A DNA stretch of 54,064 bases from Flavobacteriaceae bacterium. Its GTDB lineage: Bacteria; Bacteroidota; Bacteroidia; Flavobacteriales; Flavobacteriaceae. The stretch spans positions 1-54,064 of the forward strand of contig JAQWON010000011.1 of NCBI GenBank assembly GCA_029245825.1. Direction: 5' to 3'. The notes beneath the pieces are model-generated. The model made no database searches, had not been told where the DNA came from, and worked only from the letters and a program-made list of their open reading frames with translations. Both the position numbers and the translations under genes were made by a program. Of this stretch, positions 43,323-52,761 are shown piece by piece; position 1 is the stretch's first letter, and each line of letters opens with the position of its first letter.

Positions 43323-43700
43323 TTAAAAATTTTTTAACAACTTCATAAAAGAATAAGTCTCAAAAATTAAAGAAACTGAATATGGGACAAAAAAGGAAAA
43401 GAATTCTATGTTTTTTATAATACCATCTGACGAGAAAGATGGATAAAAAAATAAGAAGAAAAGAAAAAATTTTATAAGACTCCCTAATAAAAAGAACCAT
43501 CCTACATAAATGCTTCTTTTATTAATATTATATAAAAGAAAATAATAAATAATATTTGTTATTAGGACATTGAAAAGATATGATTCAATTATTAAATGTC
43601 CCCATAAATTATTACCTGTGAATTTTAAAAATGAAAGATGTGTTAAAAAAGTGATCGTTAAAATAAAACTTAAAACAAGACAAAAGTTTTTTGCCCCCAT
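43323..43700 (-). CDS. Small membrane protein, AtpI-like position (DUF6168-like)
   Basis: A 125-residue protein with four hydrophobic helices and few charged residues. It sits between the atpZ-like gene and atpB, where other bacteria have atpI, and flavobacteria carry a DUF6168-type gene. A helper role in c-ring or Mg/Ca handling is possible by position only. No clear sequence motif. Confidence 0.6.
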   Translation of the reverse strand: MGAKNFCLVLSFILTITFLTHLSFLKFTGNNLWGHLIIESYLFNVLITNIIYYFLLYNINKRSIYVGWFFLLGSLIKFFLFFLFFYPSFSSDGIIKNIEFFSFFVPYSVSLIFETYSFMKLLKNF

Positions 43701-43706
43701 ATTATA

Positions 43707-43907
43707 CTAAAAATTCTTTGTTTGTTTTTTTATCATAAAGATAACTGAAATAACTCCTAATACAGAACAGATAAGGGTAGGAATCTTTTTTTCTGTTTGA
43801 ATTTGATACTCTATCCACAAACCAATAGAAACCATCAGGTACATGACAATAGCAATTTGTATAAATAAACTAGAGAAAATTAGCCATTTATTAGGCCGTC
43901 TTTTCAT
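43707..43907 (-). CDS. AtpZ/AtpI-family small membrane protein
   Basis: A 66-residue protein with two membrane helices; the pattern KRRPNKWLIFSSLFIQIAIVMYLMVSIGLW agrees with the AtpZ/AtpI group found just before ATP synthase genes (written here as one stretch of helix 1 in shortened sense: basic N-terminus, then IFSSLFIQIAI). It may assist c-ring assembly or cation supply. It overlaps the bactofilin gene by 17 bases. Confidence 0.72.
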   Translation of the reverse strand: MKRRPNKWLIFSSLFIQIAIVMYLMVSIGLWIEYQIQTEKKIPTLICSVLGVISVIFMIKKQTKNF

Positions 43908-44292
43908 GGCTTTTATTAATCTTTGGGAGAGTTTTTACATCGCCAAGTAATTCATCTTTTTTCATCCTACATTTTGCATTTAAGTTCGCTCCAGATTCTA
44001 CAATTAATTTCCCCATTGTAACTTCTCCCTCAACAATAGCTGAACTTCTAAGGTTAAAAGTACCAGAAACATTTATTTTCCCCTTTATTTTCCCCTCTAT
44101 ATCAGCGCTTTCACAATTGACTGAGCCGTCTATTAAACCCTCTTTGCCTACAACTATTTTTCCTTTAATTTTAATAGATCCTTCTAAAATACCATCAACT
44201 CTAAAGTCTCCAGAAGAAACAATTTCTCCCTTTAAATTAGTCGTGTTTTCTATTCGGCTATATTGCCCCGCGAAATCATTAGTCCTTGGCAT
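43891..44292 (-). CDS. Bactofilin (polymer-forming cytoskeletal protein)
   Basis: A 133-residue bactofilin: a beta-helical core made of short repeats with the family pattern GDFRVDGILEGSIKIKG, VVGKEGLIDGSV and KINVSGTFNLRSSAIVEGEV, flanked by short disordered ends. Bactofilins self-assemble into filaments without nucleotide and organise cell-wall enzymes. It overlaps sprE/porW upstream by 14 bases and atpZ downstream by 17 bases. Confidence 0.9.
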   Translation of the reverse strand: MPRTNDFAGQYSRIENTTNLKGEIVSSGDFRVDGILEGSIKIKGKIVVGKEGLIDGSVNCESADIEGKIKGKINVSGTFNLRSSAIVEGEVTMGKLIVESGANLNAKCRMKKDELLGDVKTLPKINKSHEKTA

Positions 44293-46753
44293 AGTTCCAA
44301 GTTTTATTTTTTATTATCTCCCTGTATTGGGATGACAAAGCTACAAAATTATTTGTACTTACTTGATAACCATATTTTTCCGAAAGTTTTTCTTGAAATT
44401 CATTGAGTAAATCAATATTTAATATCCCATGAACAACTAAAAAATTATATTCTCTATTATATAAGTCCTTTGAAAAAAACCACTTTTCAGTGATTTCTTT
44501 TTCATCATGGAAAATCTTTTGAAGTTTTTTTTGTGAATCAATTAATTTTAAAGAATCCTCCATTCGGTAAGGTAAAATCCATTTATAGTTTTTGTATACT
44601 TTCCCTTTTTCAGCTAATTCAAGTTCTTTTAATTTTTTGATAATTTTTTTTGCCTGATTTGCTTCACTAGTTTCCGGATATTTTGTTTTAAATTTATTTA
44701 GCTCCTCACCCCATATCTTTATGCCATCTAATTTTCCCATCACATTTACTTTCAAAAGATTATATTTTGGTTCTATTTGTGATCCGCTAAATAAAATTTC
44801 ATTTTTTTCACTTAGTGCTAAAAATTTAATTAATTGTCCTTTTTTATATAATTCTAAAAGATCCTTATATATAGTCTGAGGGCCTTCGCCCTTAGCTGTT
44901 TTTAAAATATCTGGAGAGTTTAAAATCTTTTCAAAAGCAGTTCCTTTAAAATCATTTAATATTCTTTCCCTGTAAACACTTGATAAAGATGAATCAAGTT
45001 TTTGATTAATCTTAAATAAATGATAAAGAGTTGGTGCTTCAATATCTTTTGGGGGATTCTTTGATAGGAGTAAACTAAGTTTAGTGTTTGCTGCTTTTAA
45101 ATTTTTAAAGCTTTCTTTGTAGATCATGCCCAGTTGAAAATAACTGTTGAAATTTAAATTTTTAATACTATCAATCTCTCTTATTGAACTTGGCAACTTA
45201 TTTATATAATTATTAGGTGTTTCAATTTTTGCTTTATTATTCAACCCTTCAGATCCATCATTAAATGAAACAGTTGAATCGAAAGGCTTAGGGATTGACG
45301 AAACTCTCCAATTATCAACATTGGATCTATTCCCCCAAATTGATAAAAATTTTTGTTCTCCTTGTATTAATAGTGAAGGATTATAAAAATAAAATTTTTC
45401 AGGTGACTGATTTTTAGAAAAAAGCTTAAACCTTTTTTTTTCCTGAGAAATCATTGTTAATTCTTTAGCTTGTTTTTTTAAAATTTGATTTCTAAAAAAT
45501 TCTATTTGTTTTTCTCGACTTAAAGAGAGTATATATAAGACACTGTCAGTAGATTTGGCAGTTCTTTCATATTTAATTACGCTTTTTAAATTATCTTTCT
45601 CCCTAGCTGCAATCTTGCTTTCGTAAGTAAAGTCAGGTAAAATCCTTATGAGACTATCCAAATATTTTCCAGATAAAATATATTTCCCTCTATTAAAGTA
45701 AAAATCAGCTAAATCTCTGTAATTCCTTTCTTTTGTTGGATTCTCTATATTTTTTGAGTTTAGTGAAAGATTTAAAAAATAAACTGTTAGGGAGTCATTA
45801 TTAGTCTTAAAATAATAATCTCCTAAAGCTCTGTAAATCCAATGCTTGAAATTTTTGTTATCATAATCATTTGATAACTTAGTTAATCTATTTGCTGGGG
45901 AATGTCCGCGGGCTTCCCAATTTAGATTTAATTCTTTTATTTGGGCGTTAATTAAATACTTTCTTGGAGCTCTCCTATTTAATTTTATTAATTTTTCAAA
46001 AGTCAAAAGAGAAGAATCTGGCAAATTTAACTCTTCATACAACTGTCCTATTATAAAAAGGTATCTAGCTTTTTTAGGATTATTTTTTGTTGTTTTTAAT
46101 GATCTTTTTAAATAAAATAGTGCAGAATCTATTTTTTTTGTTTGAATAAATGCATTTGCAACTGAGGCATTGGCTTGTGAATAAAATTTACTCTTAGGAC
46201 TAAGATTTCTAGCTAAGGGGCTTAAATTTTTTATAGCAAGCTCAACATTCTTAAGTCTTATATTTGTTTTTTCTCTCCAAATTCTAGCTTCAACATAAGT
46301 TTTTTCATCGACATGATTTTCAAGTAAAAAATTAAACGCTTCTAAGGCAGGAAAAAACCGTCTGTCAAAATAACGTGATTTACCTAGAAGCAAATATGCC
46401 CTGTCTATCTCCTTATTCCTTTGACTTCCATCAATATTCATTGAGTGCTTTTGAATTGCCTTCACAGCTTTATCTTCTGCCTTTGCGAATCCAGGAATAA
46501 CTGTAGTCTCATTAACATTTTCTCCATTTATACTAATTGGCTCAATTGGTAATGTTTCATAAAAATTATCCTCAAAAGTTTTTGAAAGAATTTCCTTCCC
46601 AACAAAAAAGGCGTTTTCACCATTAAAAAGAACATTATATTTTGTGTTTATTGAATGGTATTGCCTATTTATATATTTATCTTTTTGGGTAGAACAGGAA
46701 AGAATAAATAAACAGATTAACTGTATTAAGATTTTTTTATCGAAGGCCAACAA
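44279..46753 (-). CDS. SprE/PorW-like TPR lipoprotein of gliding/type IX secretion
   Basis: An 824-residue lipoprotein (lipobox LSC at about Cys 20) rich in TPR helices. The N-terminal pattern YHSINTKYNVLFNGENAF and the following region match SprE of flavobacteria (PorW in Porphyromonas), a periplasmic lipoprotein that links the PorK-N ring to the type IX translocon. Nearly the whole protein is helical, with a C-terminal part ending in EFQEKLSEKYGYQ. First gene of the co-directional run to the ATP synthase. Its presence, with GldH, suggests a functional type IX system. Confidence 0.82.
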   Translation of the reverse strand: MLAFDKKILIQLICLFILSCSTQKDKYINRQYHSINTKYNVLFNGENAFFVGKEILSKTFEDNFYETLPIEPISINGENVNETTVIPGFAKAEDKAVKAIQKHSMNIDGSQRNKEIDRAYLLLGKSRYFDRRFFPALEAFNFLLENHVDEKTYVEARIWREKTNIRLKNVELAIKNLSPLARNLSPKSKFYSQANASVANAFIQTKKIDSALFYLKRSLKTTKNNPKKARYLFIIGQLYEELNLPDSSLLTFEKLIKLNRRAPRKYLINAQIKELNLNWEARGHSPANRLTKLSNDYDNKNFKHWIYRALGDYYFKTNNDSLTVYFLNLSLNSKNIENPTKERNYRDLADFYFNRGKYILSGKYLDSLIRILPDFTYESKIAAREKDNLKSVIKYERTAKSTDSVLYILSLSREKQIEFFRNQILKKQAKELTMISQEKKRFKLFSKNQSPEKFYFYNPSLLIQGEQKFLSIWGNRSNVDNWRVSSIPKPFDSTVSFNDGSEGLNNKAKIETPNNYINKLPSSIREIDSIKNLNFNSYFQLGMIYKESFKNLKAANTKLSLLLSKNPPKDIEAPTLYHLFKINQKLDSSLSSVYRERILNDFKGTAFEKILNSPDILKTAKGEGPQTIYKDLLELYKKGQLIKFLALSEKNEILFSGSQIEPKYNLLKVNVMGKLDGIKIWGEELNKFKTKYPETSEANQAKKIIKKLKELELAEKGKVYKNYKWILPYRMEDSLKLIDSQKKLQKIFHDEKEITEKWFFSKDLYNREYNFLVVHGILNIDLLNEFQEKLSEKYGYQVSTNNFVALSSQYREIIKNKTWNYAKD

Positions 46754-46813
46754 AAGCTTTTTATTTTTAATAACTCAAAAAGCTATATTTTAGTATTCAA
46801 AATAAAAAAAACT

Positions 46814-47107
46814 ATGCCCCAAAGTAATTTAATTGACATAGAAATCATTTCTGATAATGAAAATTTTAAAATAATTGGCTCAGAAAAGAAAAGCGTTTTG
46901 GATGTTGCACTAGACAACAATATTGATGTGCCTTATTCATGTCAAGGTGGAATTTGCTCAACTTGTATAGCAAGGATAAAAAAGGGGACTGTAAAAATGG
47001 AAACTAATCAAATTTTAACTGATGAAGAAATTGATGATGGCTTAATACTAACTTGTCAAGCAATACCTACCAGTAATTCTATTATTATTGACTATGATGA
47101 TGTTTAG
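46814..47107 (+). CDS. Plant-type 2Fe-2S ferredoxin
   Basis: A 97-residue electron carrier with a complete cluster motif: Cys43, Cys48 and Cys51 in SCQGGICSTC, and Cys81 in LTCQAIP. It resembles the ferredoxin domain at the end of PaaE-type reductases but stands alone. No reductase partner is nearby. Convergent with the heptosyltransferase gene, 6 bases apart. Confidence 0.92.
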   Translation: MPQSNLIDIEIISDNENFKIIGSEKKSVLDVALDNNIDVPYSCQGGICSTCIARIKKGTVKMETNQILTDEEIDDGLILTCQAIPTSNSIIIDYDDV

Positions 47108-47113
47108 TTTATA

Positions 47114-48157
47114 CTATTTTGATAATAATTCAATTGCTTTTTCAATTATTACTTTAGGATCAATAGATCTCAAAGCTTTTTGATATCCCTTAAAAACTTT
47201 TTTCCCATATATTGAAGTTGGAATCAGAGGATATTTCTCTCTATCTAAAAATATAGAATTTTCTATTGGTTGGCCAAAAGGGGTAAACCCGCAAAAAGGA
47301 TGAGTTACTCCCCATAATGTTATTGTAGGTATACCAAAATTTGATGAAAGGTGTCCGTTTGCAGAGTCCATAGATATCATCAAATCTAAGTTTGAAATTA
47401 AATTAATTTCATCACCAAAAGAAATTAATCCTACGGTTGAAAAAACATTGGGATAAGCACTTTGCCAAATATCAAATTTCTGACTTTCCTTTTTGCCTTT
47501 GCCAAATAAAAAAAGCTTATAATCTTTTTGCAAGTAAGATATAACTTTTTGCATTAGATCTAAAGGGTAAATTTTACCTGGGAAAGCAGCAAAAGGAGCG
47601 ATTCCAATCCACTTTTCATTATTATTTTTGAGTATTTCTTTTAATATTCTTTTAGGAACCATTCCCTTTTTTAGTGGGAATTCATGCTTCTGCATATCAA
47701 CAGGGAACCCAAGTCTTCTGAATACATCTGCATATCTATATATAGTAGGTGTCAGAGGTTGAAATTTTTTGTTTTTTTTTCTTGTCAACAAATATTTTTC
47801 AAATCTAGCTTTTGTTATTTTTTTAACTTGAAAAAGGTTAATCTTAAAAAAAAAGCAAAGTAAATGTGTGCGTATTACTGAATGTAAGTCAGCTATTCTG
47901 GTTATTGGAATTTTTCTCAAATCATTATATAGTTGATAAATCCCTTTTAGTCCCTTATGCCTGTGGTTAAAATCAACAGCAAAAAAATTAATACCTTTAA
48001 ATTCTTTAAACAGAGGTTCCATTGCCTTTCTACTAACAATTGTTATCTGTAAATTCGGATATGTTTTTAATAAACATCGTATAACTGGAATAGTTAAAGC
48101 AACGTCTCCTAGAGAGGAAAATCGAAGAATTAGTAAATGCTCCTTTTTTTGAGTCAA
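47114..48157 (-). CDS. Glycosyltransferase family 9 (heptosyltransferase-like)
   Basis: A 347-residue GT-B enzyme adding a heptose or other sugar to lipid A core. N-terminal ILRFSSLGDVALTIPV is typical, as are KWIGIAPFAAFPGKIYPLD and the nucleotide-sugar site DLMISMDSANGHLSSNFGIPTITLWG. It follows the DUF4254 gene by 2 bases; this pair is common in Bacteroidota. Confidence 0.92.
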   Translation of the reverse strand: MTQKKEHLLILRFSSLGDVALTIPVIRCLLKTYPNLQITIVSRKAMEPLFKEFKGINFFAVDFNHRHKGLKGIYQLYNDLRKIPITRIADLHSVIRTHLLCFFFKINLFQVKKITKARFEKYLLTRKKNKKFQPLTPTIYRYADVFRRLGFPVDMQKHEFPLKKGMVPKRILKEILKNNNEKWIGIAPFAAFPGKIYPLDLMQKVISYLQKDYKLFLFGKGKKESQKFDIWQSAYPNVFSTVGLISFGDEINLISNLDLMISMDSANGHLSSNFGIPTITLWGVTHPFCGFTPFGQPIENSIFLDREKYPLIPTSIYGKKVFKGYQKALRSIDPKVIIEKAIELLSK

Positions 48158-48159
48158 AA

Positions 48160-48765
48160 TTATTGTTTCTTTCTATGATAGAGGATCGGGTTTAAGGAAT
48201 CATCATTGTACATTTTCATTTGCCTGTAAACTTTCATAATTTTTGTTCCGCTAGCAATGTCCTCTAATAAATCATTGATGGAATTGGAAAGATCTAATCT
48301 TTGGGTTAATAAAACCTGTAATTTCTCTTGACAATTTTTTTTATGTATAGTAGCAGCTTCTCTTTCCGTTTCCTCACGCATGTGAAAAATTTTAATTTCT
48401 AAAATAGAGAGTCTATCAATTGCCCAAGCTGGACTTTCAGAGTTTATCTTTGCGTTTTTTTTTGGATTTACATTTTTATATTTCTCTAGAAAAAAATCAT
48501 CTATTTTTTCTACAATGTTTGTTCTAACCTGATTTGACGCATCAATTTTGCGTTTTATTGACATCCCTTTATAGTCTTTAATTACAGGATCGCGAATGAT
48601 ATCTTCGTAGTGCCACTGAATTACATCAACCCAATTTTTATAATATAATAAATGTGATAAATCTCCTTCCTTGTATGGATTATTTATTTTTTGATTTACA
48701 GAATCTTTTATATGATAATTATCTATACTATTCTGAAAAATTTTTACTGCTTTAGCACTTATCAT
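48160..48765 (-). CDS. DUF4254 protein
   Basis: A 201-residue, mostly helical soluble protein of the DUF4254 family (LLYYKNWVDVIQWHYEDIIRDP; the paired segment PAWAIDRLSILEIKIFHM). Function unknown; its constant link to a GT9 heptosyltransferase gene points to a role in lipopolysaccharide core assembly (inference). Confidence 0.85.
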   Translation of the reverse strand: MISAKAVKIFQNSIDNYHIKDSVNQKINNPYKEGDLSHLLYYKNWVDVIQWHYEDIIRDPVIKDYKGMSIKRKIDASNQVRTNIVEKIDDFFLEKYKNVNPKKNAKINSESPAWAIDRLSILEIKIFHMREETEREAATIHKKNCQEKLQVLLTQRLDLSNSINDLLEDIASGTKIMKVYRQMKMYNDDSLNPILYHRKKQ

Positions 48766-48850
48766 TGTTTGAAACTTTAATTAAAAAAATCTGATAAATA
48801 TACAATTTGCTGAAGATTTTTTTAAAAACCCTTAAACTAATAATGGCTTA

Positions 48851-49801
48851 TTAAAGATGAAGTATCTTAAAATCAATTAGTTTAAAAATAATAATTGCAA
48901 TAAGTGAAAATGAGATTAAATAATTTTTTATAAGTCTTGATCTAATTTTGGTCAAAAAAATTCCAACAAAATAAGCGTTAGGAATAAAACTTAAAAACCA
49001 CCTCCCATCACCAACATTAAGACCAAGAATTCCAATCAAGATAGATGCATATAACCAAAAAGACATAAATTTAAATCCTGAAATATTCTCTGGATTTGAA
49101 TTTTTCTCGTAAGTCTTGGGTTTATAAAAAATTGTTACATACACTGATAGGATGATAATTATACCCCAAAGAAAGTCAGCCTTTGATTGAATAGTGAAAT
49201 CCCATAAATCAAGTTTCATAAATGCATAAAAAGAGCCAAAAAACTTATCTGGAATAACAATACTAATAGCATTAACAAATAGAGGAACAAAAATAACCGG
49301 AAGAAAGAAACAAATAAGATGTTTGATGTCACGATATTTTTGTTGTAACAACATTACTAATGGGATAAGATAAAAAATAGCAAGAAAATTATTATAGATT
49401 AAAATAAGTGAAAATATAAAGGATAAATCAAATAGGTTTTTAGCTGAGTTCTCAGAGAATAAAACTTTGCCATAAACATACTTTGAATAAACTAGCATTA
49501 GTCCTAAAAAAAATTTTGAAACTACTAATCCTGAGCCATGAGGGAAAAAAAGGAACGCTAGGGGGAAGGCTAGTAAATGGATTGAACTATAATTGCTGTA
49601 TGCATATCTAGTCTCTAAATAAGTTATCATTAATATATAAAAAACAAAAAAGGCCCAAAAAACTATTGCGTTAAGTATAATTTGAAAAGAGAAAAAGGGA
49701 TAATTTTTACAAAACTGAATAAAAAAAACAGTGAAAAAAGAAAAAATCAAAGAGCTGAAATATGCTTTATAAGTAGTTTTTTCAAATAAATTGGCAATCA
49801 T
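48851..49801 (-). CDS. DUF6427-like polytopic membrane protein
   Basis: A 316-residue membrane protein with about ten helices and short loops; the start MIANLFEKTTYKAYF and overall form match the DUF6427 group of flavobacteria. No catalytic motif is visible. Divergent from a small DUF6341-like gene, its usual partner. Confidence 0.72.
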   Translation of the reverse strand: MIANLFEKTTYKAYFSSLIFSFFTVFFIQFCKNYPFFSFQIILNAIVFWAFFVFYILMITYLETRYAYSNYSSIHLLAFPLAFLFFPHGSGLVVSKFFLGLMLVYSKYVYGKVLFSENSAKNLFDLSFIFSLILIYNNFLAIFYLIPLVMLLQQKYRDIKHLICFFLPVIFVPLFVNAISIVIPDKFFGSFYAFMKLDLWDFTIQSKADFLWGIIIILSVYVTIFYKPKTYEKNSNPENISGFKFMSFWLYASILIGILGLNVGDGRWFLSFIPNAYFVGIFLTKIRSRLIKNYLISFSLIAIIIFKLIDFKILHL

Positions 49802-49839
49802 ATGTGTTTTTATTAAATTCGCAATATATATAAACTGTT

Positions 49840-50073
49840 ATGAACTGGAAAAATTTTTTTGAAGGGATTGCTTCGCTTTTTGAAAATCTACTCTTTATTC
49901 CTTATGAAAGTCTAAGATCATTACAGCTAGATAGTTGGTGGGCTGCTAATATTATCTCTTGGATTTTTCTTTCGATTGGCTTAATTGCATCTATATATTG
50001 GATTTATCAACTCAATTTATCTGATAAAAGAGGTGAAGAAAATAAGGAGATTACTGCACATCCTTTTCTATAG
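49840..50073 (+). CDS. DUF6341-like small membrane protein
   Basis: A 77-residue protein with a helical N-terminus (FFEGIASLFENLLFIPYESLR), a short membrane helix (IISWIFLSIGLIASIYWI) and a charged tail. This pattern matches the DUF6341 family, which is found next to DUF6427 and purD in flavobacteria, exactly as here. It overlaps the end of purD by 6 bases. Confidence 0.75.
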   Translation: MNWKNFFEGIASLFENLLFIPYESLRSLQLDSWWAANIISWIFLSIGLIASIYWIYQLNLSDKRGEENKEITAHPFL

Positions 50074-51339
50074 GTCAAACCCAATATCTTTTCTATAATT
50101 CATTCCATCAAAATTAATCTTTTTCAACTCTTTGTATGATTTATTTATAGCCTCTTTAAAACTCTCTTCTAAAGATGTAATTGCTAATACCCTTCCTCCA
50201 TTAGTATAGATATTTGAACCTTTTGATACAGTTCCTGCATGAAAAACATTACTGTCTTGAATTTCATCAATGTTACGAATTTTTTTGCCTTTTTCATATG
50301 ATCCAGGATATCCTCCCGATACTGCAAAAATTGTTGTAGCAAACTTATGATCTACCTCTAGTTTTATTTTAGATATCTCTTTAGATGCAATGGATGATAA
50401 TATTTCACCAAAATCATTTTTTATCCTTGGAAGAACTACTTGTGTTTCAGGGTCTCCCATTCTGACATTATATTCTATAACGTAGGGTGAATTCTGAACT
50501 TTGATTAAACCGATAAAAATAAATCCCACATAATTAATCTTCTCCTGGGCTAAGCCTTTGATTGTTGGCTTAATTATATTTTCATCTATTTTATTTAAGA
50601 AAGACTCATCAACAAAAGATACAGGAGAAACTGCTCCCATCCCTCCGGTATTTAATCCAGTGTCTCCTTCTCCTATTCTTTTATAATCTTTTGCCAGAGG
50701 TAATGTCAAATAGGATTCGCCATCTGTTATTAAAAAACACGACAATTCAATCCCTTTCAAGAATTCTTCAATAACCACTTTTTCTGATGCTGAACCAAAT
50801 TTTTTTCCCACTAACATTTCTGAAAGTTCTGTTTTTGCTTGAGCTAAATCATTAATTATTAAAACTCCTTTACCTGCTGCTAATCCATCTGCTTTTAATA
50901 CATAAGGTGGCTTTAAAGTATTTAAAAATTTGTGCCCTTCTTTAATAGTTCTTTTATCAAAAGTTGCATATTTTGCTGTTGGAATAGAATTCCTTTCCAT
51001 AAATTTTTTTGCAAAATCTTTGCTACCCTCTAACATAGCAGCCTTTTTTGTTGGCCCTATTACAGGTATAGGATTTAGAATTTTATCAGATAAGAAAAAA
51101 TCATGAATACCATTAACTAAAGGGTCTTCTGGACCTACAAGAACCATTTCAATTTTGTTTTTTATTACTTCTTCCTTAATTGCTAAAAAATCATTCACGC
51201 TTATATCTAAATTTACCCCAAGCTCACTTGTCCCAGCATTTCCTGGTGCAATAAAAATATCATTAACGATCTTGCTTTTAGATAGCTTCCAACAAAAGGC
51301 ATGTTCTCTACCTCCCCCTCCTAATATCAAAATATTCAT
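50068..51339 (-). CDS. purD: Phosphoribosylamine-glycine ligase
   Basis: An ATP-grasp enzyme of purine synthesis (423 residues). It shows the N-terminal ILGGGGREHAFCWKL, the ATP-grasp strand KADGLAAGKGV, EEFLKGIELSCF, the conserved NTGGMGAVSP, and the metal-site EYNVRMGDPETQ. All are intact. The second gene of a run with the glycosyltransferase upstream. Confidence 0.98.
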   Translation of the reverse strand: MNILILGGGGREHAFCWKLSKSKIVNDIFIAPGNAGTSELGVNLDISVNDFLAIKEEVIKNKIEMVLVGPEDPLVNGIHDFFLSDKILNPIPVIGPTKKAAMLEGSKDFAKKFMERNSIPTAKYATFDKRTIKEGHKFLNTLKPPYVLKADGLAAGKGVLIINDLAQAKTELSEMLVGKKFGSASEKVVIEEFLKGIELSCFLITDGESYLTLPLAKDYKRIGEGDTGLNTGGMGAVSPVSFVDESFLNKIDENIIKPTIKGLAQEKINYVGFIFIGLIKVQNSPYVIEYNVRMGDPETQVVLPRIKNDFGEILSSIASKEISKIKLEVDHKFATTIFAVSGGYPGSYEKGKKIRNIDEIQDSNVFHAGTVSKGSNIYTNGGRVLAITSLEESFKEAINKSYKELKKINFDGMNYRKDIGFDL

Positions 51340-51378
51340 CTTTAAATTATTTTTTCTTTATCAAATCAACTGGGAAGC

Positions 51379-52230
51379 TTATCGAAACAACCTCTTAAAA
51401 ATTCCTCTCCAGCGACTATTCTTTATAAACTTACCCTGCTCTCTATTAACAAGAAATGACATTTTTTTTGATTTGGCCATAAAATATCCTTTTAAATAAC
51501 TTTCAATTATAGAAAAACGACCTTTATTAATAGCTGATTTTATTCCAGAAAGAAAAGTTAAAATAATACCCAAACGCATTCTAAAAGAGGCTACTCCTTG
51601 TAACTTTTCAGATTCACGATTGTATCTGTCCCCTGTAGCTCTTAGGTGTTTTACTTTTAGTTTTGAGTCAACCAAAATATTCCATGAATAATATTTTGCT
51701 AAAAATTCGTCTATTGTATCCCATCCAATTGAATTTTTTATTTTACCTATTTCAATAAAACAATCTTTCCTGTAGGACTTAATAGCTCCTCTTATGTGAT
51801 CATCTCTATACTTATTCTCAGGAATCCATCTTTCTTCTCTTTTTATATAACAAACACCACCAACTATTCCAAGTTTACTATTTCTCCTAAAATGGTTATA
51901 TATTCTTTCAATATAATCTGGATCAAAGATTAAATCTGCATCAAACTTAGAAATTATGTCATATTGATCATCCAGAATAGCATAGCCTTCATAAAAAGCA
52001 TTTATAATTTTGGCTCCTGGAGTATGGTCTGATGATGAACTTACATTTACGCTTTTTATCCAGTTATATTTCCTGCAAAATTCAGACACAATTTTCTCTG
52101 TATTATCATCAGAATTATCATTAACAATAACTAGTTTTTTTGGTAGTCTTGTTTGATTAACTAATGAATTTAAGGTCAAGCCTATAGTCTTACTTTCATT
52201 ATGTGCAGGAATAATTATGTAAAATTTCAA
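51379..52230 (-). CDS. Glycosyltransferase family 2
   Basis: A GT-A fold enzyme of 283 residues. The nucleotide-binding start is YIIIPAHNESKTIG, the metal site is DADLIFDPD, and the acceptor region includes WDTIDEFLAKY and RATGDRYNRES. It probably builds a cell-surface polysaccharide; the sugar cannot be named. It starts 6 bases after the methyltransferase stop. Confidence 0.87.
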   Translation of the reverse strand: MKFYIIIPAHNESKTIGLTLNSLVNQTRLPKKLVIVNDNSDDNTEKIVSEFCRKYNWIKSVNVSSSSDHTPGAKIINAFYEGYAILDDQYDIISKFDADLIFDPDYIERIYNHFRRNSKLGIVGGVCYIKREERWIPENKYRDDHIRGAIKSYRKDCFIEIGKIKNSIGWDTIDEFLAKYYSWNILVDSKLKVKHLRATGDRYNRESEKLQGVASFRMRLGIILTFLSGIKSAINKGRFSIIESYLKGYFMAKSKKMSFLVNREQGKFIKNSRWRGIFKRLFR

Positions 52231-52236
52231 AATAAA

Positions 52237-52749
52237 TTAATTCATTTTTTTAGCATATACAATATAATATCTGGGATAAAAGTTTCTAAGAATTGGTCTA
52301 AAACCAATCTTTCTAGATGGATTTGTCCACTTATCCTTTGCTATTATTTTCCACCCTGCTTTCTCCAATAGCCAGTTAAATTGCCACTCTTCAAATTCAT
52401 GATAATGTCTGTCCCTGGGATCAGTAGTGCTACGATATGCATTTGAAAACCATAGCTTTAGAGGAACGCTAGCAATCAGATTTTCTGCTTTTATTTTCTT
52501 TAATAAGATGTATGGAGAAAGTAAATGTTCTAAAATTTCTAACGCAGACACAACATTGGCATTTGAATTAGCAAGCGATGATAAATCTTCATCCAAATCC
52601 TCACCTTTAGTGTTTTCTACATAATATCCATTGTCTCTTAATATTTGAGAAAAAGGATTTTCTATGCCCAAATCTAAAATGTTTTCATCTAGAGGAACAT
52701 GCTTTTTAAAAAAATTTAAAGTCCTATTATATCTTTTTTTTGGATACAT
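52237..52749 (-). CDS. SAM-dependent methyltransferase-like protein
   Basis: A small protein of 170 residues with a class I methyltransferase-like core: ILDLGIENPFS as a shortened SAM-binding loop, the motif VVSALEILEHLLSP, and the C-terminal YHEFEEWQFNWLLEKAGWKI. The glycine-rich loop is degenerate (LGIENP instead of GxGxG), so activity is uncertain. It sits with the GT2 gene, suggesting sugar methylation (inference). Confidence 0.68.
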   Translation of the reverse strand: MYPKKRYNRTLNFFKKHVPLDENILDLGIENPFSQILRDNGYYVENTKGEDLDEDLSSLANSNANVVSALEILEHLLSPYILLKKIKAENLIASVPLKLWFSNAYRSTTDPRDRHYHEFEEWQFNWLLEKAGWKIIAKDKWTNPSRKIGFRPILRNFYPRYYIVYAKKMN

Positions 52750-52761
52750 TTCTGCAAATTA

